The notes: generated by a model from the sequence alone, not told the origin. 64,000 bases of DNA from Ligustrum vulgare (GCA_963555705.1 OY743189.1:4543501-4607500), one strand, 5' to 3'; positions 11,640-22,775 are shown, numbered from the stretch's first letter. A program made the numbers and translations.

Positions 11640-13302
11640 GGACATTTACACACTTGCACTACTTAGCAAATACTCATACTTCAAGTGGACAAGATTCAAA
11701 TGCACAAACTCAAGAATTGAGAGACGTGATGCAAGCTGTCTCGGTTACAATGGCAAGACAAGTAGAAGAAATGGGAGGAAGAATTGAAAGAATATTGGAG
11801 GGGAGATTAGGAAGGTTGGAGACTAGAGAGGAAGTTCCACCACCAAGGGATCATAATGTTAGGAGGGGTGATAGAAGAAGAGCTAGAGTTGAATATGATG
11901 ATGATGATGATGAATTGGAAAGTGAAGGGAGTAGTGACCAAAATTGGAATATGAGTAGAATTAGAAGAGGTAGAAATGTTAGAGGGAATGGTTGAGGTTA
12001 TGGGAGGAATCATAGAGATAGAGATGAGGTGGATGGTAACCTTGGGAGCATTAAAATGAGGATTCCTTCTTTCCATGGGAAAAGTGATCCGGATGCTTAC
12101 TTAGAGTGGGAAAGGAAGACGGATTTGACTTTGAGTGCCATCGATACTCCGAGGATAAAAAGGTCAAGTTAGCGGTAGTAGAGTTTGCCGACTATGCCTT
12201 AGCTTGGTGGGATAATTTATTGCTCACTAGGAGGAGAAATTTGGAGGGTAGTATTGAAACTTGGGGTGAGTTGAAGAGTCTCATGACGAAGATGTTTGTT
12301 CCTAACCATTATTATATAGAACTCTATCAAAAATTGCAAACTCTTACTCAAGGTTCTAGAGGGGTAGAAGATTATTATAAGGAGTTGGAGAAGGCCTTGA
12401 TGAGGGCTAATATAGAGGAGGATAGAGAGGCCACCATGACTCGATTTATGAGTGAGTTGAATAGGGAGATAGCCAATGTGGTGGAGTTACACCATTATGT
12501 GGAGATAGAGGAGTTGGTGCACATGGCTATCAAAGTGGAGGCTCAATTGAAAAAGAATGACCAAGTTAAAAAGAAGGGGCAAGAAAAATTTTTGGAGGGG
12601 GGTCCTAGTTCCACTTGGAAGTCTAAATGGGGGAGTGATAAGGTCGATAAAACATCACTTAAAGACAAAGTTGAAACATCCAAGGGGAAGGAAGTTGACT
12701 TCGTTAAGGATAAGTACAAGGTTGTTCCTACCGCTTCTAGGAGTAGAGATATTGAGTGCTTCAAGTGTAGGGGTCGGGGGCATTATTCTTAAGAATGCCC
12801 TAACAATAGGGTGATGTTCATTAGGAATGGGGAGTGGTACTCGGGCGATGAAGATGAGGAAGGGAGAGTACAAGGTGGAGATGATAGTGAGAGTGATGAT
12901 GAAGAGGTGGAGGGAGTTGTTAGCCCACCCAAGTCTTTGGTTACCATACGATTTCTCAACACTCAAGCCAAGGTTGTTGAAATGACTAAGCAAAGAGAAA
13001 ATATTTTTCACACTAGGTGTATTGTGAGAAATAAAGCTTGTAGTATCATCAATGGAGATAGTTCCATCAATGTGGCTAGTACTAGCATGTTGGAGAGGTT
13101 GAGATTACCCTTGATGCCACATCCTAGTCTTTATAAGTTACAATTGTTGAGTGATTATGAAGAGTTGAAGGTAAGTAAACAAGTACTTCTTACTTTCAAC
13201 ATTTGGACATATGAAGATCAAGTGCTTTGTGATATGGTTCCCATACAAACTACACTTATACTTTTGGGTAGACCTTGATAATTTGATAGGAAGGTGTTGC
13301 AT
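11640..13302 (+). pseudogene. Gypsy gag and protease start, broken
   Basis: The first frame (11654-11995) has a glutamine/arginine-rich start and the acidic run DDDDDELESE. After a stop and a frameshift near 12110, the 228-codon frame at 12106-12792 contains the Ty3 capsid motifs ALAWWDNLL, ETWGELKSLM and TLTQGSRGVEDYYKELE. It ends in a CX2CX4HX4C zinc knuckle (CFKCRGRGHYS), in which a TAA stop falls between the histidine and the last cysteine. The next frame (12811-13278) is the protease. Its active site is changed to INGDSS where the family has a D-x-G-S/C type, and its end is LLGRP followed by two stops. The sequence breaks off at about 13302; matching downstream sequence resumes at 50334. 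Confidence 0.85.
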
Positions 13303-13770
13303 TACATTGCAATGAACCGAATTTTTAAATGTCTATTTTATAAATTAACTTATGTCGCTACGATTTTTCCTTTTAAATTTTAGAATTTATTTTACGTCCA
13401 TCGAGTTGTCTAGCAAAAGTTTAAATATAACAATTCAAAGCGATTTTTAATCAAAAAAATTCAATATTTTATAGGGTCGAATTTTACACCTTTCATTTCA
13501 TTCAAATTATTTTTAGCCCAATTATCGAACTTAATCTCTTGTTTCAAGAACTCCCTTTTGGATCAATCTATTTAAAATTTTGGGAAAAATACATAACTAC
13601 AACACTTTAAGTTTCATTTTCTAAAACTAACAAACTTAACATTTTTTTATAAAAATCAGGTATTTAATAATTAAAAATAAATATAATATTATATATAATA
13701 TAAACATAATTATCTATTATATATTATATTAAAAATAATATAATATTAAATCAAAAACTCAAATTTTGAA
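13303..13770 (+). mobile_element. AT-rich LTR-like fragment, left edge of the 37 kb insert
   Basis: After the TGCAT at 13298-13302 the gag-pol reading stops and AT-rich sequence begins. It contains TTATGTCGCTACGATTTTTC, the same kind of motif found near 2461. The piece grades at about 13770 into C-rich repeats. I take it as the beginning of a gypsy-type LTR whose end may be the piece finishing in GGGGCGTTACA at 50328; this is an inference. Confidence 0.4.
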
Positions 13771-14675
13771 GTCACAGCCTTCCTCATCCCCGCCCCTGCC
13801 CCGTCCACAACCCCACCCACCCCACCCCACCATACCCTACCCAAAAAAATAATTTCTCAACCCTACCCCACCTAATCACAAAGTGACAAATTGATCTCAT
13901 GCCACCCCACCCCACCCCACCCCACCCCACCCCACCCACCACCCCTACGCTATCCCACCCCAAAAATAAGTTTTTTTCTTGATGTTTTCCTATACTTCCC
14001 CATCACACCCCAACACTACTCGACTCCACCTCACTTCATCGCAAAGTAACAAATTGATCTCACCCCAGCCACAGACCCTGACAACACCCCGCCCATCCAT
14101 CCATCCTACCCCCACCCTACCCACACCACCCTAAAATGATTTTTTTTCACACCTCACACCAACCGCCCCGCCCCGCCCCGCCCCGCCCCACCTACCCATT
14201 TTCTCTTCTCTCTCTCTCTCTCTCTCTCTCTCGATGTTTTTCTCGCCCTACGCTGCCAACCTACCCCATCAAACCTACAAAGTGACAATTGATCACACAA
14301 AATCTCAATTACAAATTTAATTGCAAATTTCACCCTAATCCCAACCCCACCCCACCCCACCCGTCCACCCCAACCTACGCCACAAAGTCATAAGTCACGT
14401 TTTGTTCAAAATTACACATTTAGTCACAAATTTCACCCCACCCCACCTCACTCGCCTACCCTCACCCTCACCCACAAAGTCACAATTGGTCACACAAAGT
14501 CACAAATTTCGCCGCCACCTCAATTCACCCCCACCCCACCCCCACAAAGTCACATTTCGATCGTAATTTCAAATTTAGTCACCCACCCTACCCAAAGTCA
14601 CAATTGGTCACACAAAGTGACAATTACATATTTAGTCGCAAATTTCACATAGCCCGGACAATCCCCAAACCCACC
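13771..14675. repeat. C-rich degenerate repeat, left half
   Basis: The stretch alternates CCACCCC/CACCCCAC runs with a recurring phrase: AAAGTCACAATTGGTCACAC, then AAATTTAGTCGCAAATTTCACC. The strongest runs are 13901-13942 (CCCCA repeats) and 14165-14190 (CCCCG repeats); the opposite strand would be G4-prone. A CT dinucleotide run lies at 14205-14231. Open frames here are low-complexity artefacts. The same repeat continues at 25245 on the other side of the Tat element, so it was one locus before that insertion. Confidence 0.75.
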
Positions 14676-15132
14676 TGTTGATGTAAATTTTTAATTAGTA
14701 AAAAAATGAATGTCCTCCCCCTTCCTCGAAATCTCTCCTCCATTTGTAGGAGCTCCCCTCTGATTTCCTCTTCCTTCCTTTCCGCTAGCATTTGTCTTCC
14801 TTTCCTTCTGTGTGTAGCCCATGATCTTCCTTTCCTTTTGTGTGTAGCCCATGATCTTACTTTCCTTATGTGCACACTGAATCATCAGGAAATCCCCCCA
14901 TCAACGTACATTAACCACGAATATTAATCCCAAATTTGCTGAACTCATGGGATAAACCCAAAATAGATCCTTAATTTATTTAACCTTCCTTTATGTGCGG
15001 CCCAATCATTGGGATTCTATTTGTGTACAATTGTAGCATTCCATTAGTAGATACGGAGCTTGGACTTTTTATCGTATTGGGCCTCAAAAGGGGCCCACCA
15101 ATATTTGTACTTGTTTAGTTATAACCATTACA
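14676..15132 (-). repeat. 3' LTR of the Tat element, with polypurine tract
   Basis: The 457 bp sequence reads TGTAATGG at its 5' end and ...CATCAACA at its 3' end on the minus strand. It matches 24785-25244 with scattered substitutions. The adjoining internal sequence, read on the minus strand, ends AAAAAGGGGACAAT (15133-15146), a good polypurine tract for plus-strand priming. Confidence 0.9.
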
Positions 15133-15179
15133 ATTGTCCCCTTTTTCATGAATAAGCAATTTTTACTGTACAGATGAAT

Positions 15180-15337
15180 TTAGCATAGTACAGATAAAAT
15201 TGCGTATGTATGAAAAACTCAAGGCACTTCTATAAATACTCCCAAGTTCCCATATTTTCTCCCACATTCAACACTTCAAAATTTCTCACTCTACAAGCCT
15301 ACTTGGTAAGTGACTTCTTCCTTTTTATTTATTTATT

Positions 15338-15406
<69 letters not shown>

Positions 15407-15617
15407 TTAAAATAGATTAGGGGTTCCTTTCTTTTTTTTTTTTACCGGGTACCCAGCTCGCGGGGCGAGCTGGGCGTGATATGCTGGGCATGATATCCCC
15501 AGCTCGTGAGTTGGGCGGGGGCAGCTCGCCGAGTGAGCTGAGCACAGTCTCTCTCTCTTTATTTTTATTTTTTTTTGTATCTGATCTTTTATCCATTAAC
15601 TACCTCGTAGGTATAAA
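15180..15617 (+). promoter_or_regulatory. Promoter and 5'-UTR intron of the Tat antisense gene
   Basis: A TATA box (TATAAATACT at 15231-15240) precedes a leader with a splice donor ACTTG/GTAAGT (intron start 15306). An acceptor CTCGTAG ends at 15610, leaving GTATAAA before the ATG at 15618. The inferred 305 bp intron holds an ATT-repeat microsatellite (about 15342-15405) and a strong GC hairpin: a CCCAGCTCGC stem with a 3-nt loop at about 15453-15475. A TATA box, spliced leader and start codon in this order are a direct reading; transcription is inferred. Confidence 0.55.
15342..15405. repeat. ATT trinucleotide microsatellite
   Basis: About twenty uninterrupted ATT units follow a short TTTA run. 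The leucine-rich open frame across it is an artefact of the repeat. It lies within the inferred 5'-UTR intron of the antisense gene. Confidence 0.95.
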
Positions 15618-17286
15618 ATGTCTGTGAGTCATGATGTTCTTGATTACGAGGAGATTGATGATGGACGTGACGAGGTTGTTGAGCGTCATTTTACATTCTA
15701 TAGGGATGTTGTTTCCTCTATCACACCCAACCATCTTAGGTCACTTCGTAGGCGCTTTGTCATCCCTAAAACTTATGAATTATTGGCTCCAAATGAGGAT
15801 GAACGACCTCACGAGTCTCCTCCTGGTTTCATCACTGTGTTTGTTTCCCAACTCGAAGCTGGTTTTCGCTTTCCCCTACATCATTTCTTTGTAGACATCC
15901 TCAATCGCTACAACATTTTCCCATGTCAATTAGTTCCGAACTCATGGTTACTGCTGACAGCGTTTTACTTGATAGCTAAGGCCTATGGATTCAGGGCTGA
16001 TTATACTTTGTTCCACCGTTTAGTTTTCATTAAGAAAAACGCCGTGGGCTTTTATTATTTTTCAGCTAGACCAGGTAGGCTGTTTTTAACGAAGTTTCCT
16101 AGCTCACATCGTGATTGGAAACTCGAGTTCTTTTTTGTCAAAGCCGCAAACTGGCCGTTCTTGGAGGATTGGAGCGAAAACATAGCAAAGTTCAAGTCTT
16201 TTAGGTTCACTGATCCCCGTATAGAGCACTTCACAGACTTTCTAAGTCTTCGGTTGTTCAAGTGTTCAGAAGTAGTTACTGAGGCCGCATTGTCTTTAGC
16301 GGGAATGAGTTCTCCCGATAGGATAGATCCTAGCTTAACTCTGGGTATTTTTAGTTTGATGTTTGATATTTGTTGATTTGTGTTGCTTATCATTGCGCCT
16401 CTATTTTGGCTAACGTCCATCCTTTATTCTTCATGGCTTTTGTAGTTGCACTCATGGATCAGGCACAATTAACGAAGGCTATGAAGAGGAGGATTGTAAG
16501 TGGAAATTCGGGTTCTTCCTCAAGTCGTGCATTCGACGATGTGTCGCACAATTCCCGTCAAAAATCCAAGTCTTCATCTTCGGTTATTGACAAGTCTGGT
16601 TTGCCCCAAATTTACCAAAGCATCACTGCTCCTACTAATGTCGGTGGGAGTTCTGATTTGCCCTAGGGCACTCAGCATTTTCATGGGAAGTTCATACCTG
16701 ATTGGACTGTATGGTCTACCGACTCTGTTTTAGAGAGCCCTGCTCCTGTAATGGTGCTCCTTCAAGGCCTCTCTTTGGACAAGGACATGGAGATTGTGAG
16801 GGATTGGGCATCCGAGTACATGGTTTCAACCTTTTACCATGACTTATCCAAGGTATGGTGCGTGCATGAATTTTCTCCGCTGACGTCTTATTTATTTATT
16901 TACAATTTATTCATTCATTTAGGTTGGTTTTGGGCGCTAACCTGATGCACAATACCTTAGCCTGTCAAACAAATAGTTTGATGAATAGCGACGAGCGGGT
17001 TCAGAGACTGCTGAAGAAGTTGGAGGATACTAAGTCGAGGGAGAAGAGGTTGGAGCAGCAGGTGTCTGAGCTCCATTCTCAGGCTGCTACGCATGAACTG
17101 GAGATGCAAGCTGAGGTATCTCGTGCTTTATCTTCTTACATTGAATCGGCTGAGTTCCAGTCCTTCGTGGATGATGCTATTAAGGTGTACAAGACATCCC
17201 CTGATTATTTTGAGGGGATAGTTGAGGCGTCATCCGCTCAATATACTAATGGTTTCGAAGCTTATAAGAGGCAGCTTTCGAAGTAG
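15618..17286 (+). pseudogene. Tat antisense ORF (putative gypsy-type transposon protein, Transposase_28-like)
   Basis: The gene runs opposite to gag-pol, between the tandem repeats and the 3' LTR. Exon 1 (15618-16344) has the conserved block of these plant proteins: PPGFITVFVSQLEAGFRFPL, FFVDILNRYNIFPCQLVPNS and WPFLEDW. A likely intron (16345-16445, GT..AG) joins in frame to VALMDQAQLTKAMKRR. A TAG at 16664-16666 interrupts the frame, which then stays open (PDWTVWSTDSVLES, LSLDKDMEIVRDW) to a second likely intron (16853-16922). The last exon needs a one-base frame change and gives a coiled coil (LLKKLEDTKSREKRLEQQVS) plus a tail FQSFVDDAIKVYKTSPDYFE. Antisense ORFs of this type are known in Tat elements; their function is unknown. 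This copy is disabled by the stop and frame problem. Confidence 0.8.
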
Positions 17287-17696
17287 AGAGAGGGAGACTG
17301 GGATTTCTTACGTGTCGAATAATTTGACGGTGAGCCAATCGGCGCGGAAAGGCTTGATGATGGCAATATGGAGGACTGACCTGGCCCCGGGTGAATCGTA
17401 GTTTTCATTTTATCTTTTGCGGCATGTATCCTAAAGTTCAAGATTTTATTTGTAGTTGTCCTTCGAAGTACTGTTACCCCCATTCGGGGCGTACCAGGGG
17501 CACTTTTTTTGGTAAACTTGGTTCGCCTTTTTGTCGGATTGCGGTCATAAATTATAGGCTTCTGAAATCACTATCTTAGGTATCTTTTGGCATCGAATGA
17601 CTCGACTTTGAACTATATCGCACTTTAAATGGCAGTATTAACCTAGCATTTTCGATCCTCTGTGTTTGGTGATTGTACTTATTTTGGGGTCGTTTA

Positions 17697-18500
17697 GTGT
17701 TCGAAGACCATAATGACCCAGTAATCTTGCATTTTTGAATGGCCGTAGTGATCCAGTATTTTACCGTACTTGGCCGTTTGCATTCTTGAGTGGATGATGT
17801 GACCCAGTAATTTACTGTGGTCGGCCGTTTGGTTTTTGAGTGGCCGTTTGACCCAGTAATAAACTGTGGTCAGCCGTTTGCGTTTTTGAGTGGCCGTTTG
17901 ACCCAGTAATAAACTGTGGTCGGCCGTTTGAATTTTTGAGTGGCCATTTGACCCAGTAATATACTGTGGTCGGCCATTTGAATTTTTGAGTGGCCCTTTG
18001 ACCCAATAATTTACTGTGGTTGGCCGTTTGCATTTTTGAGTGGCCGTTTGACCCAGTAATTTACTGTGGTCTGGCGTTTGCATTTTTGAGTGGCCGTCGT
18101 GACCCAGTAACTTACTGTGGTCGGCCATTTGCATTTTTAAGTGGCCGTTTGACCCAGTAATCTACTGTGGTCGGCCGTTTGAATTTTTGAGTGGCCGTTT
18201 GACCTAGTAATATACTGTGGTCGGCCATTTGAATTTTTGAGTGGCCGTTTGACCCAGTAATTTACTGTGGTCGGACGTTTGCGTTTTTGAGTGGCCGTTT
18301 GACCCAGTAATTTACTGTGGTCGGCCGTTTGCATTTTTGAGTGCCCGTCGTGACCCAGTAACTTACTGTGGTCCGCCGTTTGCATTTTTGAGTGGCCTTT
18401 TGACCCAGTAATCTACTGTGGTCGGCCATTTGAATTTTTGAATGGCTGTTTTACCTAGTAATTTACTGTGGTCGGCCATTTGCGTGCTATTGTCGGGCGT
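17697..18500. repeat. 50-bp tandem repeat array between pol and the antisense gene
   Basis: About sixteen units of 50-51 bp carry the core GACCCAGTAATTTACTGTGG, then TCGGCCGTTTGCATTTTTGA and GTGGCCGTTT. Starts of GACCCAGTAA at 17801, 17850, 17900, 17950, 18000, 18050 and 18101 show the period. Units at the edges are more diverged. Open frames across it are repeats in translation and not proteins. The gap 17287-17696 upstream has no recognised feature. Tandem repeats at this place in Tat elements are known sources of satellite DNA. Confidence 0.93.
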
Positions 18501-18595
18501 GTTGAGCTAGTTGTTTTACTAAGGTCAGCCCTTTGGGTGTGATGAAGAGAATCAATATTTATTGCCTCCGGAAAATTGAGCATTCAAAATGAAAA

Positions 18596-20869
18596 CTACT
18601 GATAATATTTCTTTAAGTTTTGGATATTCCATGGTCGAGCCAGCTTTTTGCCACTTTCCTCGAGTTCATAGGTACCATGTTTGATCATCCTTAGCACTTT
18701 GTAAGGTCCTTCCCACTTCGCATCCAATTTCGCAATCGCGTGTCCTGCTGCATCAACTCTTCTCAGTACCAGCTCCCCACTTTGAAGGCTCTTGGTTGGA
18801 CCTTTCGATTGTAATACCTCACCATTCGCTGAAGGTATGCTGCTGCTCTTAGCTCGTCTTCATTCCTTTTTTCTTCCAGCAAATCAAGGTTTTCTTTAGC
18901 CATCTCTTCATTCATCGTTGGGTTGTAGTATTGTACCCTCAAGCTTGGAACTCCTATCTCCATTGGAACAACCGCTTCACTTCCATAGGTTAGGGAAAAA
19001 GGTGTTTCCCAGGTGGCTGTTCTTGGTGTGGTGCGGTATGCGTATGCCCACAAAATTCCCGAAAGTTCATCTGGACAACTTCCTTTCGAGCCTTCAATTC
19101 CACTCTTTAATGCGCGGAGTATGTTCTTGTTCGCTGCTTCCGCCTGTCCATTTGATTGGGGACAACTAACTGAGGTAAAGAATTGTTTGATTTGGAACTC
19201 TTCACACCACCTTTTAAGTCCAGATCCTTGAAATTGTCGCCCGTTGTCTGATATCAATGCCCTTGGTATCCCGAAACGACTGATAATGTTTTTCCACAGG
19301 AATTTCTTCACCTCATGCTCAGAGATTTTAGCTACTGCTTCTGCCTCCACCCATTTGGTAAAATAATCGATGGCTACTATCAGGAATTAGAGATGGCAAT
19401 GGGGCGGGTCGGCCGTTCCGCGTCCCGCCCCGCGAGCCAATTAGTTGCCCCATACCCGTCCCGCGACTCACCAGATTCGGGGCGGGGCGGGTCGGGTTCG
19501 GGTTTTTAACGGGTTGGGGCGGGTTCCTCTCCCGCCCCGTTTGTGACCCGTATATATATATATATGCATCTTATTTTTTTTTCAAACACAAAACATCTCA
19601 TTAAACATGTGAATTGATAACATCAAAATCCAATCACTTCTTCACAGTTGACACCCGACTGCCCTCAAAAAAATCTCTGCATTATTATTTATTATCGGCT
19701 CAACAATGGCCAAAATTCCTAAACTGAGCTGCAAATATCTAATTTCTTATCACCATGATACCATCAAACGGGAAATTGCACATATTGATACTATTTGGGT
19801 AAAAAGAATCAAATGAAACATTTTAAATAATAAGAAGATTAAAGATGGAAGGGGTCGGTCAGGTTAGGTACAATTTTGTGGCGCGGCGATGCCGGCGACT
19901 GTGGGTGGGAGTGGAAGAGGCGCCAGAGAGTTTGAGCGTGGACTGGAGAGTGGCGCTGGAGCTATGCTGCTGTGCTGTGAACTGTGGAGACTCCGTTGGC
20001 GGAAGGGTGGACACCGGAAGGTGGTCGCCGATCGGTGGAAAGGAGTGTGAGAGGAAGAGAAGACGGAACTGAAGAGTGACTGTAAGATGAGAGTGAATGG
20101 GCGGAGATGGTTACTGACGAGTGAAGTCTGAGTCTGAATACTGATTTAGGCCTTTAGGGTTTAAAGTTTAAGTGTGTGTATATATATATATATATAAGAA
20201 AGGAAATAGCGGGTTGGGTCAATTGACGGGGCGGGTCTTTCCCTACCCGCACCTGACCCAAACTGAACCCGTTGCGGGTTTTCAATTCTAATCCCGAACC
20301 CGCCTCGCCAACCCACGGGTCGGTATTTTTTTGCCCCATTAGGGTCGGGGCCCGTCGGGTTCGGGTCGGGGCGGGTTTTATTGCCATCTCTATCAGGAAT
20401 TTGCGTTATCCCGGGGCGGCAGGAATGGCCCTAGGATATCTTTTCCCCATTGATCGAAAGGGCAAGGACCTGTAATCGGTTGGAGAGGAGCTGCGGGCTG
20501 GTGATGGATGTTGCCATGAAATTGGCAAGATTTGCATTTTCTCACTATCTCTTTTGCGTCTGACTTAATAGTTGGCCAGTAATACCCTTGCCTCAGTACT
20601 TTAGTAGCAAGAGTCCTTCCTCCTACGTATCCACCACAAATTCCTTGATGTACTTCTCTCAAAATGTAATCCGCTTCATTTGGGTTTAAGCACTTCAGCA
20701 GAGGTTGGGTGAATGAGCACCTGTAAAGTTCATCTTGAAGCATGGTGTACCTGGCACTTTTCTTTACTATCACCCTCATCTCTTCTTTTGTAGTTGCTAC
20801 ATAGTTTCCCGTTAGGTAGTCAATTATATCATTCTTCCAGCATTTCTCCTCTTGTTGACTTGCCACCAC
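18596..20869 (-). pseudogene. Tat integrase, split by a hAT MITE
   Basis: The minus-strand N-terminal part (20869-20393) contains the zinc-binding region HQGICGGYVGG...CKSCQ; the second histidine appears replaced by tyrosine. Next comes the first catalytic aspartate in WGKDILGPF. The coding then breaks at the MITE (19388-20392) and resumes with the other two catalytic residues, D in LISDNGRQFQ and E in NGQAEAANKN. The 195-codon piece 18763-19350 ends with FKVGSWY. A further frame carries the C-terminal chromatin-proximal part (RRVDAAGHAIAKLD, KWEGPYKV, ARPWNIQNLKKYY) to a stop at 18596. The integrase would insert cDNA into the genome. This copy is inactivated by the 1 kb insertion and frameshifts. 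Confidence 0.9.
19388..20392. mobile_element. Non-autonomous hAT element (GC-rich family), long copy
   Basis: The ends are perfect inverted repeats TAGAGATGGCAA / TTGCCATCTCTA. The 8-bp duplication TCAGGAAT lies at 19380-19387 and 20393-20400, which fits the hAT superfamily. The subterminal parts are GC-rich, with GGGGCGGGTCGG-type runs. At 1005 bp this copy is the longest of three in the window. Its middle (about 19560-20160) is unlike the shorter copies and includes a GC-rich frame of 75 codons (19845-20072) with no recognised homology. No transposase is present. It split the Tat integrase gene. Confidence 0.92.
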
Positions 20870-21500
20870 CAGGGTTTCTTCTACACTTCAATTTCGGATA
20901 TGCTGCAAGAACTACGATGGTGCCATCCTGTAATTGAGTGGAGTTTCCTAATTTCGACAAAGCATTAGCTTCAAAATTTTCCTCTCGAGGAATTTGCACA
21001 ATGGTGAATGATATAAGTTTTGCACATTCTTCTTTTGCTTTCTGCAAATATAATCGCATCATGTCATCGCGCGCTTCATATTCTCCATTGACCTGCTTCA
21101 CCACTAACTGGGAGTCACTATATGCAATGATCTTTCTGGCTCCTACATGAACCGCCATTCTGATTCCGACCAGTAATGCTTCATACTCAGCTTCATTGTT
21201 GGACGTTGAAAATTGGAAACTAAGGGCAAAGTTGTGGATATATCCTGTTGGATCTTTCAGAACTAAACCCGCTCCTGCTCCCTAGAGTGATGATGATCCA
21301 TCAACATGTATTGTCCACTCTAGCTCAATTGGTTGTTCCAGTTGATTCTCCCCGTGCGTGCACTCCACTATAAAGTCTGCAAGTGCCTGTCCTTTTATGG
21401 CTAGTCGCGGCTTATAGTTCAACCCATATTCTCCCAATTCAATTGACCATTTGAGCATCCTTCCTGAAACATCCGATTTTTCCAATGTCTACAGTAGAGG
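20829..21500 (-). pseudogene. Tat RNase H end and additional (archaeal-type) RNase H domain
   Basis: Minus-strand 21485-21282 finishes the regular connection/RNase H region (RMLKWSIELGEYGLNYKPRL, IKGQALADF). It then starts a second RNase H with HVDGSSS, followed by a TAG stop at about 21281. The next frame continues with NNEAEYEALLVGI and YSDSQLVVKQVNGEYEARDD, then FTIVQIPREENFEANALSKL, giving the D, E and D acidic residues expected of RNase H. A second RNase H after the first is diagnostic of the Tat clade. The stop and frameshifts make this copy non-functional. Confidence 0.88.
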
Positions 21501-22775
21501 TTGGTCTGTTAGGACTGTCACTTGGTGCGATTGCAGGTAGGGACGAAGTTTTCTGGCTATTGTGACAAGGGCCAATACTACCTTCTCTGTGGTGTGTATC
21601 TTACTTCGGCTCCATGTAACATTTTGCTAACGTAGTATATGGATTTCTGTACTTTTCGTTCTTCTTTCACAAGCACTGAGCTAACTGCTTCTTCTGACAC
21701 TGCTAAATAGATGTACAAATGGTCCCCTCTTTCGGTTACACGGGATAGAAATCGATTGAGTGCTGCTATTCTTCCAGTGAGCCTCTGGATCTCCTGAATG
21801 TTGCGAGGGGCTGTCATCTCTTGTATAGCCCTTATATTGTCTGGATACCATATATCCTAGGAATTTTCCAGAGCGTACTCCAAAGGTGCATTTGGCAGGA
21901 TTAAGCTTCATCCCAAATGTTTTCATGACTTCAATAACCTGCTGTAGATCATGTATGTGGCATCCCTCTTTAAAAGTTTTTGCCAACATATCATCGACAT
22001 ATACCTCCATACTCTTCCCTATTAACCCTTTGAACATTTGGTTCACCAACCTCTGGTAAGTAGCTCTCGCGTTTTAAGTCCAAACGGCATTACGCGATAG
22101 CAATAGATTCCGCTATCAGTTACAAAGCTAGTTTTCTCTTCGTCTTCCGGAGCCATTCGGATTTGATTATACCCTACAAAAGCGTCCATAAAACTCAACC
22201 ATTCACATCCTGATGACGAGTCCACAAGTAGGTCGATTCTAGGGAGCGGAAACGGATCCTTTGGGCAAGCCCTGTTCAAATCGGTGAAGTCAACACACAT
22301 CCTCCATGAACCGTTGGCTTTAGGTACCAGTACAATGTTTGCCAACCACTCTGGATACTTAACTTCGCGAATGTATCCAGCGTCTAAGAGTTTGTCCACT
22401 AGAGTTCTGCAATTTTTGATCTGTCTGCCCCATGAACCTTTTTTTCTGCTTCTTCTGTCTTATCTCTGGATCCGCTCGTAGATGGTGGTAGGCGATAGAG
22501 GGATCGATTCCAGGCATGTCTGTAGGTTTCCATGCAAAAATTTCCCGGTTCTCAATCAAGAAAGCGCTCAATTTCTGTTCCATCTCTCTGTCGAGGTGGC
22601 CACCAATTCTTGTACTTTTGGTCTCATCCTCTTTGTCTAAGGTCAGCACTTTTAACACTTCCTCTGACTCTACTGTAAATCGTGCCTCTTTGTCTCTCCT
22701 TTTAGAGTTTCCCTGGGATGTGGGCTCCTTCTCCGATGCTAGCATTTTTGTATATCCGTTACGAAGCATGTTCAT
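21500..22775 (-). pseudogene. Tat reverse transcriptase and start of RNase H
   Basis: Four overlapping minus-strand pieces read in order: DPSIAYHHLRADPEIRQKKQ (finger region), LVPKANGSWRMCVDFTDLN and FPLPRIDLLVDS, then MDAFVGYNQIRM and CYRVMPFGLK, then the active-site box MEVYVDDMLAKT, and IQRLTGRIAALNRFLSR. The catalytic YVDD is intact, but frameshifts separate the pieces near 22400, 22050 and 21840. Between LSRVTERG and YLAVSEEAVSSVL the usual stretch of some 40 residues (the FEWTxxCExAFxxLK region) is missing, which looks like a deletion. The family copies genomic RNA to cDNA in virus-like particles. Confidence 0.92.

Noticed and set aside
13771..14675. Coding regions in the C-rich repeat (ORFs at 14154-14360, 14645-14875)
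   Set aside because: They are low-complexity, overlap on both strands, and the second overlaps the Tat LTR.
15210..15410. 66-codon ORF ending in polyleucine
   Set aside because: It is produced by the ATT microsatellite and overlaps the promoter and intron of the antisense gene.
17694..18385. Long minus-strand frames with repeating HSKLLGQ units that look like a repeat protein
   Set aside because: The period is that of the 50-bp DNA repeat and frames change between units; similar frames occur in more than one phase, so it is translation of a tandem array.
17697..18500. CRISPR array
   Set aside because: Units are contiguous with no unique spacers, lie in a plant retrotransposon, and there are no cas genes.
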